A stretch of 64,000 nt of DNA from Niallia endozanthoxylica (GTDB lineage: Bacteria > Bacillota > Bacilli > Bacillales > Cytobacillaceae), in assembly GCF_008710145.1 (NCBI RefSeq), contig NZ_VYKL01000006.1, positions 47,321-111,320 on the forward strand. The letters are read 5' to 3'. Position 1 is the first letter of the stretch. Every line of letters begins with the position of its first letter. Below the pieces are notes generated by a model that was not told the origin of the DNA, ran no database searches, and saw only the letters and a list, made by a program, of their open reading frames with translations. Shown piece after piece: positions 8,307 to 17,250 of this stretch. Position numbers and translations under genes: made by a program.

Positions 8307-9323
8307 TTAGATTTTTGACTTTCCTAAGATATAAGGGAAGTCTTTTCTTATAAAATAAGCTACAGGTGCAATGCTTATAATGGAAATAACCGTATAAATG
8401 GTTCCAATCAAAATACTGATTATCAATGATTCAGTGTCCAAAAGCTTTTTGAATACCATATCTAGTATACTAAAGACAATACTTTGATGCAGTGCCAGGT
8501 AAATGAGAGAGTTTTGACCTATATACTGAAAAACTGCATTCGCTCTGATCTTCTGCACGGCAATGAGGAAAGCAATAATACCTGAAAATGCTGAAATGAC
8601 AAACAACACATAATTACCATATTGACTCTCATACATATCAATCCTTTCACCCGAAAGCTGATAGTTAACATATCCAGTCAACATATTAAGGAAACAAAAA
8701 ATCAGTAATACCTTTAGATTGATAAACCGACTTAATTTCTCTGTGCTGTCTTTATACATATAACCCACACCGAGAAAAAGAACCGCCATACTAGCGGCAT
8801 CGATATTCCAAGGCAATGGTGTTTCTAAAAATTCACTATACAAATAACCGATAAGAGACGAAATAATGAGTGCAATAGCAACGAATAGATTATTTTTGAG
8901 CCTTGTTTGTATGAAATAAAACAACAGTTCAGTTATAAATAGACATGTTAGGAACCAAAGCGCCCCACTATGAACAGTCCAGTCTGTATTTCTTTCCCCA
9001 ATGATTGTACCTAGTAATGGTTTAAACAAACTGCCAGAATAATCGGTATCCCCCATTTTATATCTAAATAGAAACCAAACATATACGATAAGGGAGAAAG
9101 AAAAATAGGGGATAATCAGGGATTTAAATTTGCTGGTAAAAAAAGCTGAAAAACGTTGATACTTAGCTGGTGAAAACAGATAGCCTGATAAGAAAAAAAA
9201 TAAAGGCATGTGAAAGGTATATATGTAAGCCTTTAGCGGCTTCGGAATGTGATCATGAGCAAAAATCACTAATACCATCCCAATTCCTTTCCCCATATCT
9301 AGCCATTCCAATCTCCTCTTCAC
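8307..9323 (-). CDS. Acyltransferase family 3 membrane protein
   Basis: 338 residues beginning with the acyltransferase-3 pattern LEWLDMGKGIGMVLVIFAHD, where the His after FA is the likely catalytic residue, followed by FHMPLFFFLSGYLF. About ten membrane segments follow. Family members transfer acyl groups to cell-surface sugars or polymers. It stands alone between repeat-rich spacers, so neither substrate nor pathway is evident. The ATG is preceded by an AGGAGG-like site. Confidence 0.85.
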   Translation of the reverse strand: MKRRLEWLDMGKGIGMVLVIFAHDHIPKPLKAYIYTFHMPLFFFLSGYLFSPAKYQRFSAFFTSKFKSLIIPYFSFSLIVYVWFLFRYKMGDTDYSGSLFKPLLGTIIGERNTDWTVHSGALWFLTCLFITELLFYFIQTRLKNNLFVAIALIISSLIGYLYSEFLETPLPWNIDAASMAVLFLGVGYMYKDSTEKLSRFINLKVLLIFCFLNMLTGYVNYQLSGERIDMYESQYGNYVLFVISAFSGIIAFLIAVQKIRANAVFQYIGQNSLIYLALHQSIVFSILDMVFKKLLDTESLIISILIGTIYTVISIISIAPVAYFIRKDFPYILGKSKI

Positions 9324-9443
9324 AAAAGGCCCTCCTTAATAATCAAACCAACCCAGCTTGTTATTAACTTTTATTATTGCCCCTTCATTAGTAAATATTG
9401 CTTCTTTTTTATCTATGATCTAGGAAAGGCCTCGGGGACGGTT

Positions 9444-9583
9444 CGAAGCTGCTGAAAAAGTCCATGAAAGAAAATAAGGCATTGATTACTTACTATATGT
9501 AGATAATCAATGCCTTTTATTTCCTGTATATTGATGACACTTCTCATCCATTGTTCAAAGTGAACACTTTTTCAGCAGTCTCG
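9444..9583 (+). repeat. MITE-like element, copy 1
   Basis: A 140-bp element with imperfect 18-bp terminal inverted repeats (CGAAGCTGCTGAAAAAGT / ACTTTTTCAGCAGTCTCG) and an internal stem AAGGCATTGATTA...TAATCAATGCCTT. It interrupts a REP-like unit: GGACGGTTC occurs on both flanks. Copies 2 and 3 are at 29019 and 30577. Confidence 0.85.
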
Positions 9584-9610
9584 GACGGTTCTGATGTTTC
9601 CCTACCCCAG

Positions 9611-10528
9611 TTATGCTGACTCAATCGAGTTGATTAGGTCTTTCATTTTGTTTGCTGATTTTTGCAGGAGCTCTTTTTCTTCTGTTGTGATGTCTAATTG
9701 TAATACCTCTCGAACGCCTGAGCGGTCGACGATGGATGGGACACCAAGGTAAACATCTGAAATGCCGTGATAATCTGTCAGCAGTGTGGAGATATTTAGT
9801 ACAGCCCCTTCATCCCTAAGGATAGCAGTACAAATCCGATCAAGGGCTAAGGCAATGGCATAATAGGTGGAGCCTTTTGTATTGATGATCTGGTAGGCTG
9901 CATCTCTTGTGTTGGTGAAAATATATTCTTTTGTGTTCTCCGCCAATTCTATTTCGGAACCGGCAACGTTCGCAAGACTCCACAATGGAACCTCCGAATC
10001 ACCATGCTCTCCAACGATATGGGCATGAACACTGCGGGGGTCAATGTTTAGATTTTGTCCGAGCAAATAGCGAAAACGTGCGCTGTCCAATAATGTACCG
10101 GACCCAATGATTCGTTCCACAGGCCAGCCGGATTTTTTCCATGAAAAATAACTCATAATATCAACAGGGTTTGTCGCAATTAACAGAATCCCATCGTTAT
10201 TATACTTTAAGACCTCGCCGATGATACTTTCATAAATCCCAACATTCCGCTTCAGCAATTCAACCCGCGACTCTCCTGGTTTCTGTGCAGAACCGGCTGT
10301 AATAATGATAATATCCGCATCCTCACAGTCTTTATAGGATCCTGCCCAAACCTTGGTCCGTCCAATAAATGGCATCCCATGATTCATATCCAATGCATCG
10401 CCAATCGCCTTATCCACATTAGCATCTATTAGAACCAGTTCATCCATACGTTGTCTGAGAAGCAATGTATAGGCTGTAGTAGAACCCACAGCTCCAACAC
10501 CAATCACAACAATTTTTGTTTTTTTCAT
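9611..10528 (-). CDS. ldh: L-lactate dehydrogenase
   Basis: 305 residues from the ATG at 10528. The Rossmann GVGAVGS motif (residues 10-16), the NPVDI segment and the active-site GEHGDSEV with the catalytic His are all present. It interconverts pyruvate and L-lactate using NADH and regenerates NAD+ when respiration is limited. I prefer the ATG at 10528 (AAGGAG 11 nt upstream) over the GTG four codons earlier, which falls directly on the ribosome binding site. It follows the FNT gene by 28 nt, forming a lactate production/export pair. A REP-like unit split by the MITE lies ~10 nt after its stop. Confidence 0.95.
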   Translation of the reverse strand: MKKTKIVVIGVGAVGSTTAYTLLLRQRMDELVLIDANVDKAIGDALDMNHGMPFIGRTKVWAGSYKDCEDADIIIITAGSAQKPGESRVELLKRNVGIYESIIGEVLKYNNDGILLIATNPVDIMSYFSWKKSGWPVERIIGSGTLLDSARFRYLLGQNLNIDPRSVHAHIVGEHGDSEVPLWSLANVAGSEIELAENTKEYIFTNTRDAAYQIINTKGSTYYAIALALDRICTAILRDEGAVLNISTLLTDYHGISDVYLGVPSIVDRSGVREVLQLDITTEEKELLQKSANKMKDLINSIESA

Positions 10529-10556
10529 GATAAAAAACACTCCTTGCTAAAAATAG

Positions 10557-11336
10557 TTAATCTTCTAAGAATGGCTTATTAACGTAGTAATACATTACTG
10601 CCATCAAGAATCCTCCGCCAATTAAATTCCCAATGGTGACAGGGACTAAATTATGTATCACACCCTCCCATGATATGGTATGAGGATGATCGACAACGAG
10701 CGCAATCGCGAACGTACACATATTAGCAATGCTATGTTCATAACCAGAAATGAAAAAGCAGAAGACAAATAGCATCATCGCGAACATCTTCGCCCCATTC
10801 TCCTGAAAAAACATCGGAATGAAGAAAGCCAAACACACTAGCCAATTACATAAAATTCCCCGAAAAAACAGTTCCATTGTAGGAACATGCATTTTCTTTT
10901 CCACCACACTGAGAAGGAAACCATTTACGGAATGGTCGGCAAACAGCCCCGTCATAAAGATAAATCCTGCAAAGACAGCTGCCCCCAGTATATTCCCGAG
11001 ATAACTGGACATCCAAAGGAGCACCACTTGAACCCATTTCATCTTTCTCCTTAGGGCCGCATAGGTATAGTAAAAGGTATTTCCCGTGAACAAATCACCG
11101 CCGCCGTACGCAATTAAGATGATTGCTGCCCCAAAAGTGATAGCGGCCATTGGATAGGTGAAAGGGGAATGCTCCACATAAAAGTAATTCCCTGTTTTAA
11201 AAGCAACAATCACCCCAAAGCCAATAAACATACTGGACAGAGCGGCTCTTGCAAGGTAACGAATAAAACTGTTACGGAAGATCATCAGCTTCTTAAGTGC
11301 CAACTCTTCCACTTTCGACAAACCACTCATTTCCAT
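10557..11336 (-). CDS. Formate/nitrite transporter (FNT) family channel
   Basis: About 259 residues from the ATG at 11336, chosen for the AGGTGAG site 9 nt upstream; a TTG seven codons earlier is possible. Six membrane segments with FNT landmarks: GDLFTGNTFY, RGILCNWLVCLA, GYEHSIANM and NLVPVTIGNLIGG. FNT channels move small monovalent anions (formate, nitrite, lactate, acetate) across the cytoplasmic membrane. Being upstream of and close to ldh points to lactate or formate export during fermentation. Confidence 0.88.
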   Translation of the reverse strand: MEMSGLSKVEELALKKLMIFRNSFIRYLARAALSSMFIGFGVIVAFKTGNYFYVEHSPFTYPMAAITFGAAIILIAYGGGDLFTGNTFYYTYAALRRKMKWVQVVLLWMSSYLGNILGAAVFAGFIFMTGLFADHSVNGFLLSVVEKKMHVPTMELFFRGILCNWLVCLAFFIPMFFQENGAKMFAMMLFVFCFFISGYEHSIANMCTFAIALVVDHPHTISWEGVIHNLVPVTIGNLIGGGFLMAVMYYYVNKPFLED

Positions 11337-11645
11337 AGACCAACTCTCACCTCTCAAAACTGCTTGCTTTATACCGTTCCTACTTAACCTTTCCTATTAT
11401 TCTTCCCCTTTTCCAATTTATTCATGAGAAACATAGCGTCGGTTGTCATGCTTCTTCCATAAAAAAGAGAAAATCCCCGAAAAGCTCCATTTTTAATAAA
11501 ATAAAAAAGGAAGCAGATCCTCTACCTCTAGCAGCTGACCTACTTCCTTTCTTTTTTAAATGGACTTGTTGTAAAAGCTCTATTTGACTCTTGTAACCTT
11601 TTTTCTAAAAAAGGGTTGAAGCGCGGTCCCTTTGTCCCCGGTCAT
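11337..11645. other. Intergenic region, 309 bp
   Basis: Holds the terminator of the VOC gene (11508-11548), the promoter region of the FNT-ldh unit, and a degenerate REP-like stretch at 11619-11642. No coding signal. Confidence 0.5.
11508..11548 (-). terminator. Intrinsic terminator after the VOC gene
   Basis: AGGAAG near 11508 pairs with CTTCCT ending at 11548. On the minus strand the hairpin is followed by TTTTTTATTTT. The plus strand also has a T-rich tail, so it may be bidirectional. Confidence 0.6.
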
Positions 11646-12044
11646 TTAAAGCTCTTTTTGATCGACGTTTAGTTCAATCAAATTACCATCTGGGTCGGCA
11701 CAGAAAATTTGTGCGAACCCGCTTTTTCCGTATCGTTTTTCAAGGATTTCTACCTCATTCTGTTTTAACCAGGTAAGAGTGTCATAGTAGTTCTCGACTC
11801 TAAGGGCAAAATGACCTTCTCTGCTTGATAAGTGTTTATCCTGACGAATCGTCTGTGAAGAAGGATCCACAATCAAGTGGAGTTGCTGTCCCTCTATTTC
11901 ATACCAGGCACCTGGAAAATCAAAGTCGGGACGCGGTATTTCTTTTAAACATAGCTTATTGCTATAGAAATCTTTAGCTTTTTCCAAATCCGTAACCGTA
12001 AGACTTACATGATGGAGGTATTTATATGTAATCAAAACCTTCAC
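11646..12044 (-). CDS. VOC (glyoxalase/bleomycin resistance) family protein
   Basis: 132 residues in a single VOC fold: LHHVSLTVTDLEKAKDFYSN near the N-terminus, HLIVD in the middle, HFALRV at about residue 79, and a C-terminal Glu in DPDGNLIELN. These His/Glu positions are those used for metal binding by glyoxalase-like enzymes. The substrate cannot be told from sequence. Monocistronic. A shorter start a few codons in ('YKYLHHV') is possible. Confidence 0.8.
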   Translation of the reverse strand: MKVLITYKYLHHVSLTVTDLEKAKDFYSNKLCLKEIPRPDFDFPGAWYEIEGQQLHLIVDPSSQTIRQDKHLSSREGHFALRVENYYDTLTWLKQNEVEILEKRYGKSGFAQIFCADPDGNLIELNVDQKEL

Positions 12045-12138
12045 TTCTTTCCAGTTATTTATTATTTACTAATTTTTCCAGGTGTCAAATGACGCAGCAG
12101 CTGCAAATCAAGCCGCAACTTTTAGAAAGTGAAAAGAG

Positions 12139-12160
12139 AAGGGAGCCCGCAGACTCCCTT
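12139..12160 (-). terminator. Terminator of the MFS exporter gene
   Basis: AAGGGAG/CTCCCTT stem just after the stop at 12168, followed on the minus strand by TTCTCTTTTC. Confidence 0.5.
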
Positions 12161-12167
12161 TTGAACA

Positions 12168-13613
12168 TCAATGCGGCGAATTCATTGAACTATGATTGAC
12201 AACCACACGACGGATGAAAAATGCGATAGCTAGACCTATTAGCGTCACAATCATGGCGAACAAGAACACGTTCTGTGAACCGAGTGTCATCGCGTTAGCC
12301 ATCTCTGTCTGTTTACTCGGAGCAGGGGAGTTGTGCAAATAATTCTCCATACCGCTCGTAAGAATGATAATCGCAACGGCTGTGCCGATTGCGCCTGCGA
12401 CCTGCTGCAGCGTGTTCATCACTGCCGTACCGTGTGGGTATAGCTCCGGCGGCAACTGGTTCAAGCCGTTTGTCTGCGCCGGCATCCAAACCATGGAGAT
12501 ACCAATCATTAGTCCGATATGCAATAGGACAATAAAAGCAACGGAAGACTCGATTGAGATGTGGGAGAAAAACCATAACATGACTGCTACCATGACCAGA
12601 CCTGGAATCACAAGCCACTTTGGACCATACTTGTCGAACAAGCGTCCCATGCGCGGCGACAGCATACCGTTCAGCGCGCTGCCCGGCAACAGCATAAGTC
12701 CTGCGGCGAACGCAGACAGTCTCATACCATTCTGAAGAAACATGGGAAGAATAATCATGCTTGACAAGATAATCATCATACAAGAGAGTACCATTAATAG
12801 CCCCACATTATACATTGGATACTTAAGGACACGCAAATCCATCATCGGTTCGCGCATAAATATCTGCCGCAGAGCAAACAAAACGAGCGCAACCACTCCA
12901 ACGACAATGGAAGTGACCACAACTGTGCTCGTTATACTTTCCACTCCTTCACCAGCCTTGCTGAAGCCAAAGACAACACCACCAAAGCCAATCGTTGATA
13001 ATACGACAGACAATAGATCGATGCGGGGCTTTGTGATGTCGGTGACGTTCTCTAAATACTTAAGTCCCACTAACAGACCAAGGATTAAAAATGGAAGTGA
13101 TATCCAGAAGATGTAGTGCCAGTTTAAATATTCGATTAGAATACCTGCGATAGTCGGACCTGTTGCGGGTGCAAACATAATAACGAGTCCGACAAAGCCC
13201 ATGGCTGCCCCGCGCTTCTCCGGTGGATACACGACAAGGATTGTATTAAACATAAGCGGAAGCAGCAGCCCCATGCCGGCCGCCTGTAGAACGCGTGCGA
13301 TCATAAGCATTTCGAAATTGAACGCAAGCGCAGCAATCAACGTACCGATGATTGAGCTTGTAAGCGAACCGATAAACAATTGCCTAGTGGTAAACCATTG
13401 TAGCAGCAACCCAGTCAACGGCATCAGAATACCAAGAGTAAGCAGGAACCCCGTAGTCAACCACTGAGCGGTTGCAGCTGAAATTTGGAACACGTCCATT
13501 AAATTACTGATTGCAATATTAAGAGCCGTCTCGCTGAACATACCAACGAAACCACAGATAAGTAACGACGCCATAATGGCGCGAGTATTGTATTGCTTCA
13601 TTCTCCCTCTCAT
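12168..13613 (-). CDS. MFS multidrug transporter, DHA2 (EmrB/QacA/LmrB) family
   Basis: 481 residues with about 14 membrane segments, the length and topology of the 14-TMS DHA2 drug:H+ antiporters. N-terminal LNIAISNLMDVFQISAATAQ (motif D1 region), LMIARVLQAAGMGLLLPL and GAAMGFVGLVIMFAPATGPT (motif C) are recognisable. GC content is visibly higher than in most neighbours, which may reflect acquisition. It probably exports lipophilic compounds from the cytoplasm. A second ATG four codons downstream is an equally good start. Confidence 0.88.
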   Translation of the reverse strand: MRGRMKQYNTRAIMASLLICGFVGMFSETALNIAISNLMDVFQISAATAQWLTTGFLLTLGILMPLTGLLLQWFTTRQLFIGSLTSSIIGTLIAALAFNFEMLMIARVLQAAGMGLLLPLMFNTILVVYPPEKRGAAMGFVGLVIMFAPATGPTIAGILIEYLNWHYIFWISLPFLILGLLVGLKYLENVTDITKPRIDLLSVVLSTIGFGGVVFGFSKAGEGVESITSTVVVTSIVVGVVALVLFALRQIFMREPMMDLRVLKYPMYNVGLLMVLSCMMIILSSMIILPMFLQNGMRLSAFAAGLMLLPGSALNGMLSPRMGRLFDKYGPKWLVIPGLVMVAVMLWFFSHISIESSVAFIVLLHIGLMIGISMVWMPAQTNGLNQLPPELYPHGTAVMNTLQQVAGAIGTAVAIIILTSGMENYLHNSPAPSKQTEMANAMTLGSQNVFLFAMIVTLIGLAIAFFIRRVVVNHSSMNSPH

Positions 13614-13830
13614 TCCCCTTTACTAATTAAATGGTCCACAGGGACAGACCCTCGGCCAACGATGAACCTGTTGAATCACCCTCTTGAATATATTCCCATT
13701 ATCCCGAATAATTGTCTTCACGATAAAATGATTCAGCGCTTTAGGTTTTAATAATATTTCATCTCTATCTACTTTGTCTATTAATGGGTACTGTAATGAA
13801 CATTTTCCCAATTTCATGATCAGAAATGAA

Positions 13831-13872
13831 GAAAAGCTCTATGCTAATATAGATTTTCTATAGAACTTTCCC
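13831..13872. repeat. AGCTCTG hairpin repeat, copy 2 (diverged)
   Basis: GAAAAGCTCTAT...ATAGAACTTTCC stem, the most diverged copy of the family. About 70 nt downstream is a tail 'gggacgcgggactgacctg', as in copy 4. Confidence 0.6.
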
Positions 13873-14071
13873 TGTTTATTTTTATACATGCTGCACAAAC
13901 CTCAAAGTCTCTTATTATTCTTTCTTTCACTCATTTTCTAACTGGGACGCGGGACTGACCTGTCCACATGAACCTCTTAGTCTTCATTTTACTAGTTTTT
14001 ACCTACCTGCCCTCCTTTGACTTTCAACGTTTATAACGTTATAATAGTAATAACTAAATGAACGTGATCCT

Positions 14072-14165
14072 CTAAAGGGGAGTAGCTTTTATAACAAAGT
14101 CGTCATTCCGGGATGAGAGTCCCCGGCTTTGTTGGCAATATCCATTGCTAGCGAGACCTTTACCA
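14072..14165 (+). promoter_or_regulatory. yybP-ykoY family manganese riboswitch
   Basis: The conserved 5' segment AAAGGGGAGTAGC (14074-14086) and 3' segment GCTAGCGAGACCTTTACC (14147-14164) are the hallmark sequences of this aptamer, with a CGTCATTCCGG internal-loop region between. P1 forms by TAAAGG (14073-14078) with CCTTTA (14157-14162). That 3' strand is also the 5' arm of the terminator at 14155, so ligand binding and termination exclude each other. The expected behaviour is an ON switch with Mn2+. It precedes a PAP2 phosphatase gene. Confidence 0.88.
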
Positions 14166-14188
14166 GTATAGATGGTAAAGGTCTTTTT
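14155..14188 (+). terminator. Riboswitch-controlled terminator
   Basis: GACCTTTACC (14155-14164) and GGTAAAGGTC (14174-14183) make a perfect 10-bp stem followed by TTTTT. Its 5' arm overlaps the 3' P1 strand of the aptamer. Confidence 0.88.
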
Positions 14189-14195
14189 CTTTTAC

Positions 14196-14226
14196 AGGCC
14201 TTTACTACTAGTAGTAAAGGCCTTTT
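14196..14226 (+). terminator. Second terminator-like palindrome in the leader
   Basis: A perfect 28-nt palindrome from 14196 to 14223 with 5' arm AGGCCTTTACTACT, followed by TTT. It lies 8 nt after the first terminator and before the PAP2 start. Its arm resembles the first terminator arm (CCTTTAC). Confidence 0.65.
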
Positions 14227-14266
14227 CACTTTCAGGGAAGTAAGAAATAGATTGGAGTGATAAACA

Positions 14267-14989
14267 TTGTTTCGAAAACGGATAGAGGCTGAGTTCCCGC
14301 CTCCTATAACAGTGTGGGGAATGACTGGTTTGCTTTTTTCTAGTATTGGTTTATACCTGTTTATTGTTTTATCAATAAATTTAATGGAAAAGAAGCCATT
14401 CTTATTTGACCAGAAGGTTATTGAGGCTGTCAGATCCTATTCTTCACCAGCCTTGGACAGTTTCATGTCGTTTATGACGGAATGGGGATCTACTTTTACC
14501 CTTGGCCTTCTTCTCATTATTAGTATGATTTGGTTATTTGTGAAACGTAATAATCTCTATGGAATGCTATTTTACTCCATTACTGTAGCTGGCGGAGGTC
14601 TGTTAAATCTTTTATTGAAGAACTTTTTTGAGAGAGAACGCCCCAACGTCAATCGAATCATTGAGGCGGATGGCTTCAGTTTTCCTAGCGGTCATTCCAT
14701 GGGCAGCATAACCTACTACGGTTTTTTAGCCTATTTGATTTTACGAAGCAAACAAAAGTCTCTTTCAAAGGCAGGCTGGGGAATTTTATGTTGTCTAGTT
14801 ATTTTATTAATAGGAATCAGTCGTATTTACCTGGGAGTACATTATCCATCAGATGTATTGGCAGGCTATATGGCTGGAGGTGTTTGGCTCATTCTATGTA
14901 TTAGTTTACTAGAAATATTGTACTTATATAGAGAACACAAACATAAACTTACAAAAAGTATACAAAAGAAAACGAAGATATCTTCCTAA
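14267..14989 (+). CDS. PAP2-family membrane phosphatase
   Basis: 240 residues with about six membrane helices and the three PAP2 motifs in order: KNFFERERP (about 124-132), PSGHS (144-148) and SRIYLGVHYPSD (187-198). Such enzymes dephosphorylate lipid phosphates, including undecaprenyl pyrophosphate and phosphatidylglycerol phosphate, at the outer face of the membrane. The TTG start has a TGGAGTGA site 7 nt before it. Expression appears to be controlled by the yybP-ykoY riboswitch and two hairpins upstream, which would tie this phosphatase to manganese status. Confidence 0.9.
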   Translation: MFRKRIEAEFPPPITVWGMTGLLFSSIGLYLFIVLSINLMEKKPFLFDQKVIEAVRSYSSPALDSFMSFMTEWGSTFTLGLLLIISMIWLFVKRNNLYGMLFYSITVAGGGLLNLLLKNFFERERPNVNRIIEADGFSFPSGHSMGSITYYGFLAYLILRSKQKSLSKAGWGILCCLVILLIGISRIYLGVHYPSDVLAGYMAGGVWLILCISLLEILYLYREHKHKLTKSIQKKTKISS

Positions 14990-15170
14990 CGGACGAACGA
15001 AATATTTTGCTAGGCATCTATCTTCACTTGCTGAACAAGCTGTAAGGAATAATCAAGCAGTAGAAACATTCAAACAGGAGATTGCGGCCTTTAATTATAA
15101 TAGGAATCTAGCGTTGCACTCTTAGTCCATCAGCCTATAACAAAAAAACTTTTTAAAGGAGTGATTCATC

Positions 15171-15851
15171 ATGAGAGAGGATTGGATGGTTGCTGATATT
15201 TTTCTATCAAACATTTCTATTTCATCAAACCCAAACAACGAACCCGTATCAATCCATGGGTCCTCCGATCATTTAAGGTGTATCGGTATCGGAACGGATG
15301 CAGCTGTATTTCAATCCATTGATGTTCCAGCCTATGCATTTAAAATGTATGCAAATGATAAAATGGAGAAAATCCAAATAGAAAAGAAAGTCTATGAATT
15401 ATTAGGAGATTCACCCTATTTTTCCACATGTTTTGGTTTCAAAGATAATTACCTTGTTCTAAATTTTGAAGAAGGAATCAATTTATATGATTGCTTAGTT
15501 CAAGGTATTCCTATTCCCAAACAGGTTATTAAAGACATTGACGATGCAAGAGAGTATGCGCGCCAAAAAGGATTAAATCCTCGTGACATCCATTTGAAAA
15601 ATGTTTTACTGCAAAACGGCAGAGCAAAGATCATTGATGTTTCCGAATATGTGCAACCAGGAAATGATTTCAGATGGGAGCATTTAAAAAAAGGATATGA
15701 TCGTTATTACCATTTAATTGAAGGAAAACCGATTCCACTAAAGATTATAGAAACGATTCGAAAAAGATATAATCAGAGGAGTAATTATTCAGCAGCTTTT
15801 GAAGAGTTTATCGGTAATAACTACAAATTTCTTACAGCGTTAAGGAAATAA
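15171..15851 (+). CDS. YrzF-like serine/threonine protein kinase
   Basis: 226 residues resembling B. subtilis YrzF. A compact kinase-like fold is visible: G-x-G loop in CIGIGTDAAVFQ, the invariant Lys in AFKMY, catalytic-loop-like LNPRDIHLKNVLL (D with K and N in the usual spacing) and IIDVSEYVQPG replacing the DFG region. The activation segment is short, so it is an atypical or minimal kinase; the targets are unknown. The AAAGGAG site lies 7-8 nt before the ATG. It is followed by an AGCTCTG hairpin repeat. Confidence 0.75.
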   Translation: MREDWMVADIFLSNISISSNPNNEPVSIHGSSDHLRCIGIGTDAAVFQSIDVPAYAFKMYANDKMEKIQIEKKVYELLGDSPYFSTCFGFKDNYLVLNFEEGINLYDCLVQGIPIPKQVIKDIDDAREYARQKGLNPRDIHLKNVLLQNGRAKIIDVSEYVQPGNDFRWEHLKKGYDRYYHLIEGKPIPLKIIETIRKRYNQRSNYSAAFEEFIGNNYKFLTALRK

Positions 15852-16193
15852 AGGGAAACTTCCATCAGTGACGGTTTTCTTCATCCTCCAATGGAGACGG
15901 ATCCCTTGTCCCATCAGAACAAAATGAAAGGAACGCTCTGTGAGAATGTTCATTCTCCGCAGAACGTTCCTATTTATTATTAATTTTTTTTATTAAAATC
16001 ACTAAAAATACAAAAAAACTTTTTGACTAATTCAGAAAATTGACTTATATTAAAAGTGCAAGCTTATAGAAGATAAAATGTCAATAATGAAAACGCTTTA
16101 AATTTTTAGTCATGATTCTTGAGAGAAGTAAAATATCCATCAATCCTAATCTAGAGAAAGATACTCATATTGTTTTATAGCGAGGGATACATA
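15852..16193. other. Intergenic region, 342 bp
   Basis: Contains AGCTCTG hairpin copy 3 and then AT-rich sequence holding the promoter region of the next small gene. Confidence 0.4.
15929..15971. repeat. AGCTCTG hairpin repeat, copy 3
   Basis: AGGAACGCTCTG pairs with CAGAACGTTCCT. The C in AACG on one arm is matched by ACGTT on the other, a compensatory change relative to the AAAGC/CTTT copies. Confidence 0.7.
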
Positions 16194-16415
16194 ATGAACT
16201 TTTATAAAAAATTACCTACTGATTTATTACTATCATTTTATTCTGAAATAGCCATGAACATCAAAAAAGGAACATTAACGAAAAATATGTATTATGAATT
16301 AGGTCTCATCATTTCAGTTGCTAGTCAAAGGGGAATTACATTACAAAAACCACATGATTTTGAGCAAGTAGTCAATCAAAAGTCTTTGGAGAATTTCTGT
16401 CTGCTCTTTACCTAA
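16194..16415 (+). CDS. Small hypothetical protein
   Basis: 73 residues (MNFYKKLPTDLLLSFYSEIA...), predicted mainly helical, charged and cytoplasmic. The ATG at 16194 has a GAGGG site 7 nt upstream; an earlier in-frame ATG at 16170 has none. I do not recognise the family. Codon use is ordinary for the region. Confidence 0.5.
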   Translation: MNFYKKLPTDLLLSFYSEIAMNIKKGTLTKNMYYELGLIISVASQRGITLQKPHDFEQVVNQKSLENFCLLFT

Positions 16416-16902
16416 CCACTTGCTGTGAGTATGTTCACTCACACGAGATAACGAAATAGGATAAACTTATATTTCATTGTTAATCTGATGATAGGTCATA
16501 ACAATGTTAATTAACTATGTCTCATTTGTTTCATTTCCTGATTCTATCATTCTCCTTCTCCAGGCATCACAATCGAAGGCATCACTCCTCCTTCGCTTAA
16601 TTGATTACTTCCTCATACCACTTACCCGTATGCTCCCTCACCTTCAAACAAATGCACCAAACTCCCATAAACCACACCTAGCCCTTTCTCAGAAGATATC
16701 AAACAATTACTGCTCAAGAAATCGAATGACAAAAATCCGTCACACACTCCTCACCTTTTCCATATAAAACCACTATCTTTTCATCTTATAATGAAAAAAG
16801 CAACCTTATACAATACCGTGCAATGGTTGCTATTCAACAGCTCTTGAAAACTCTTATTCATAATCTTTGGGACACCCATTCACATAAGGCGGCGATGGAA
16901 TT
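16416..16902. other. Gene-poor region, 487 bp
   Basis: Open frames here are of pyrimidine-rich composition without ribosome binding sites. A small hairpin-like stretch (CAACC...GGTTG) lies near 16800-16835. I see no supported gene. Confidence 0.4.
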
Positions 16903-17238
16903 TTGGAAGAAGACTATCTTTCTAAGAACTATATTTCACGAGAAATTAAGCAAATTATTAACGAGGCCGGCGATGAACTCGAATTTGAAATTATTCGCTA
17001 CAGTAACCGCTACTCTGTAGTCGTTACCGTTTGTCAGGATCATCCACCTTTCAAGGATTGCATCGGTTTTGGCGAACATCCTCGCAGAAAAAAAGCGGCG
17101 TTACGAATGGCGCTTAAAGAACTTTATGCCCAAGCGTACGGAGAAGAAGCACCTAAACAAGCAATAAAGGATCGTCTTTTCGAAAGTACATATCCTCATC
17201 ATCTGTATGCTATAATTTGGAGGTTAAACGAAAGATAG
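16903..17238 (+). CDS. Small protein with a dsRNA-binding-like domain
   Basis: 111 residues. Residues 37-76 (RYSVVVTV..., then CIGFGEHPRRKKAALRMALK) follow the dsRBD pattern of a beta hairpin, a G-x-G turn, basic residues and an Ala-rich helix (the KKxAxxxAAxxAL-type signature). The start is a TTG with only a weak site. The stop lies 12 nt before the TrmL-like gene, so the two form an operon concerned with RNA. The domain call is from pattern only and not from any search. Confidence 0.5.
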   Translation: MEEDYLSKNYISREIKQIINEAGDELEFEIIRYSNRYSVVVTVCQDHPPFKDCIGFGEHPRRKKAALRMALKELYAQAYGEEAPKQAIKDRLFESTYPHHLYAIIWRLNER

Positions 17239-17250
17239 AGGTGACCATCA

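Noticed and set aside
13623..13817. 64-codon frame on the minus strand after the MFS gene
   Set aside because: Its C-terminus runs through REP-like sequence, it has no clear ribosome binding site, and no family is recognisable.
14988..15125. 46-codon open stretch between PAP2 and the YrzF-like gene (LSSLAEQAVRNNQAVETFKQ)
   Set aside because: It has protein-like composition and could be a gene remnant, but it has no start or ribosome binding site in frame and I cannot name a parent family.
16504..16767. 87-codon frame in the 16.4-16.9 kb spacer
   Set aside because: Skewed composition, no ribosome binding site, no domain-like pattern.
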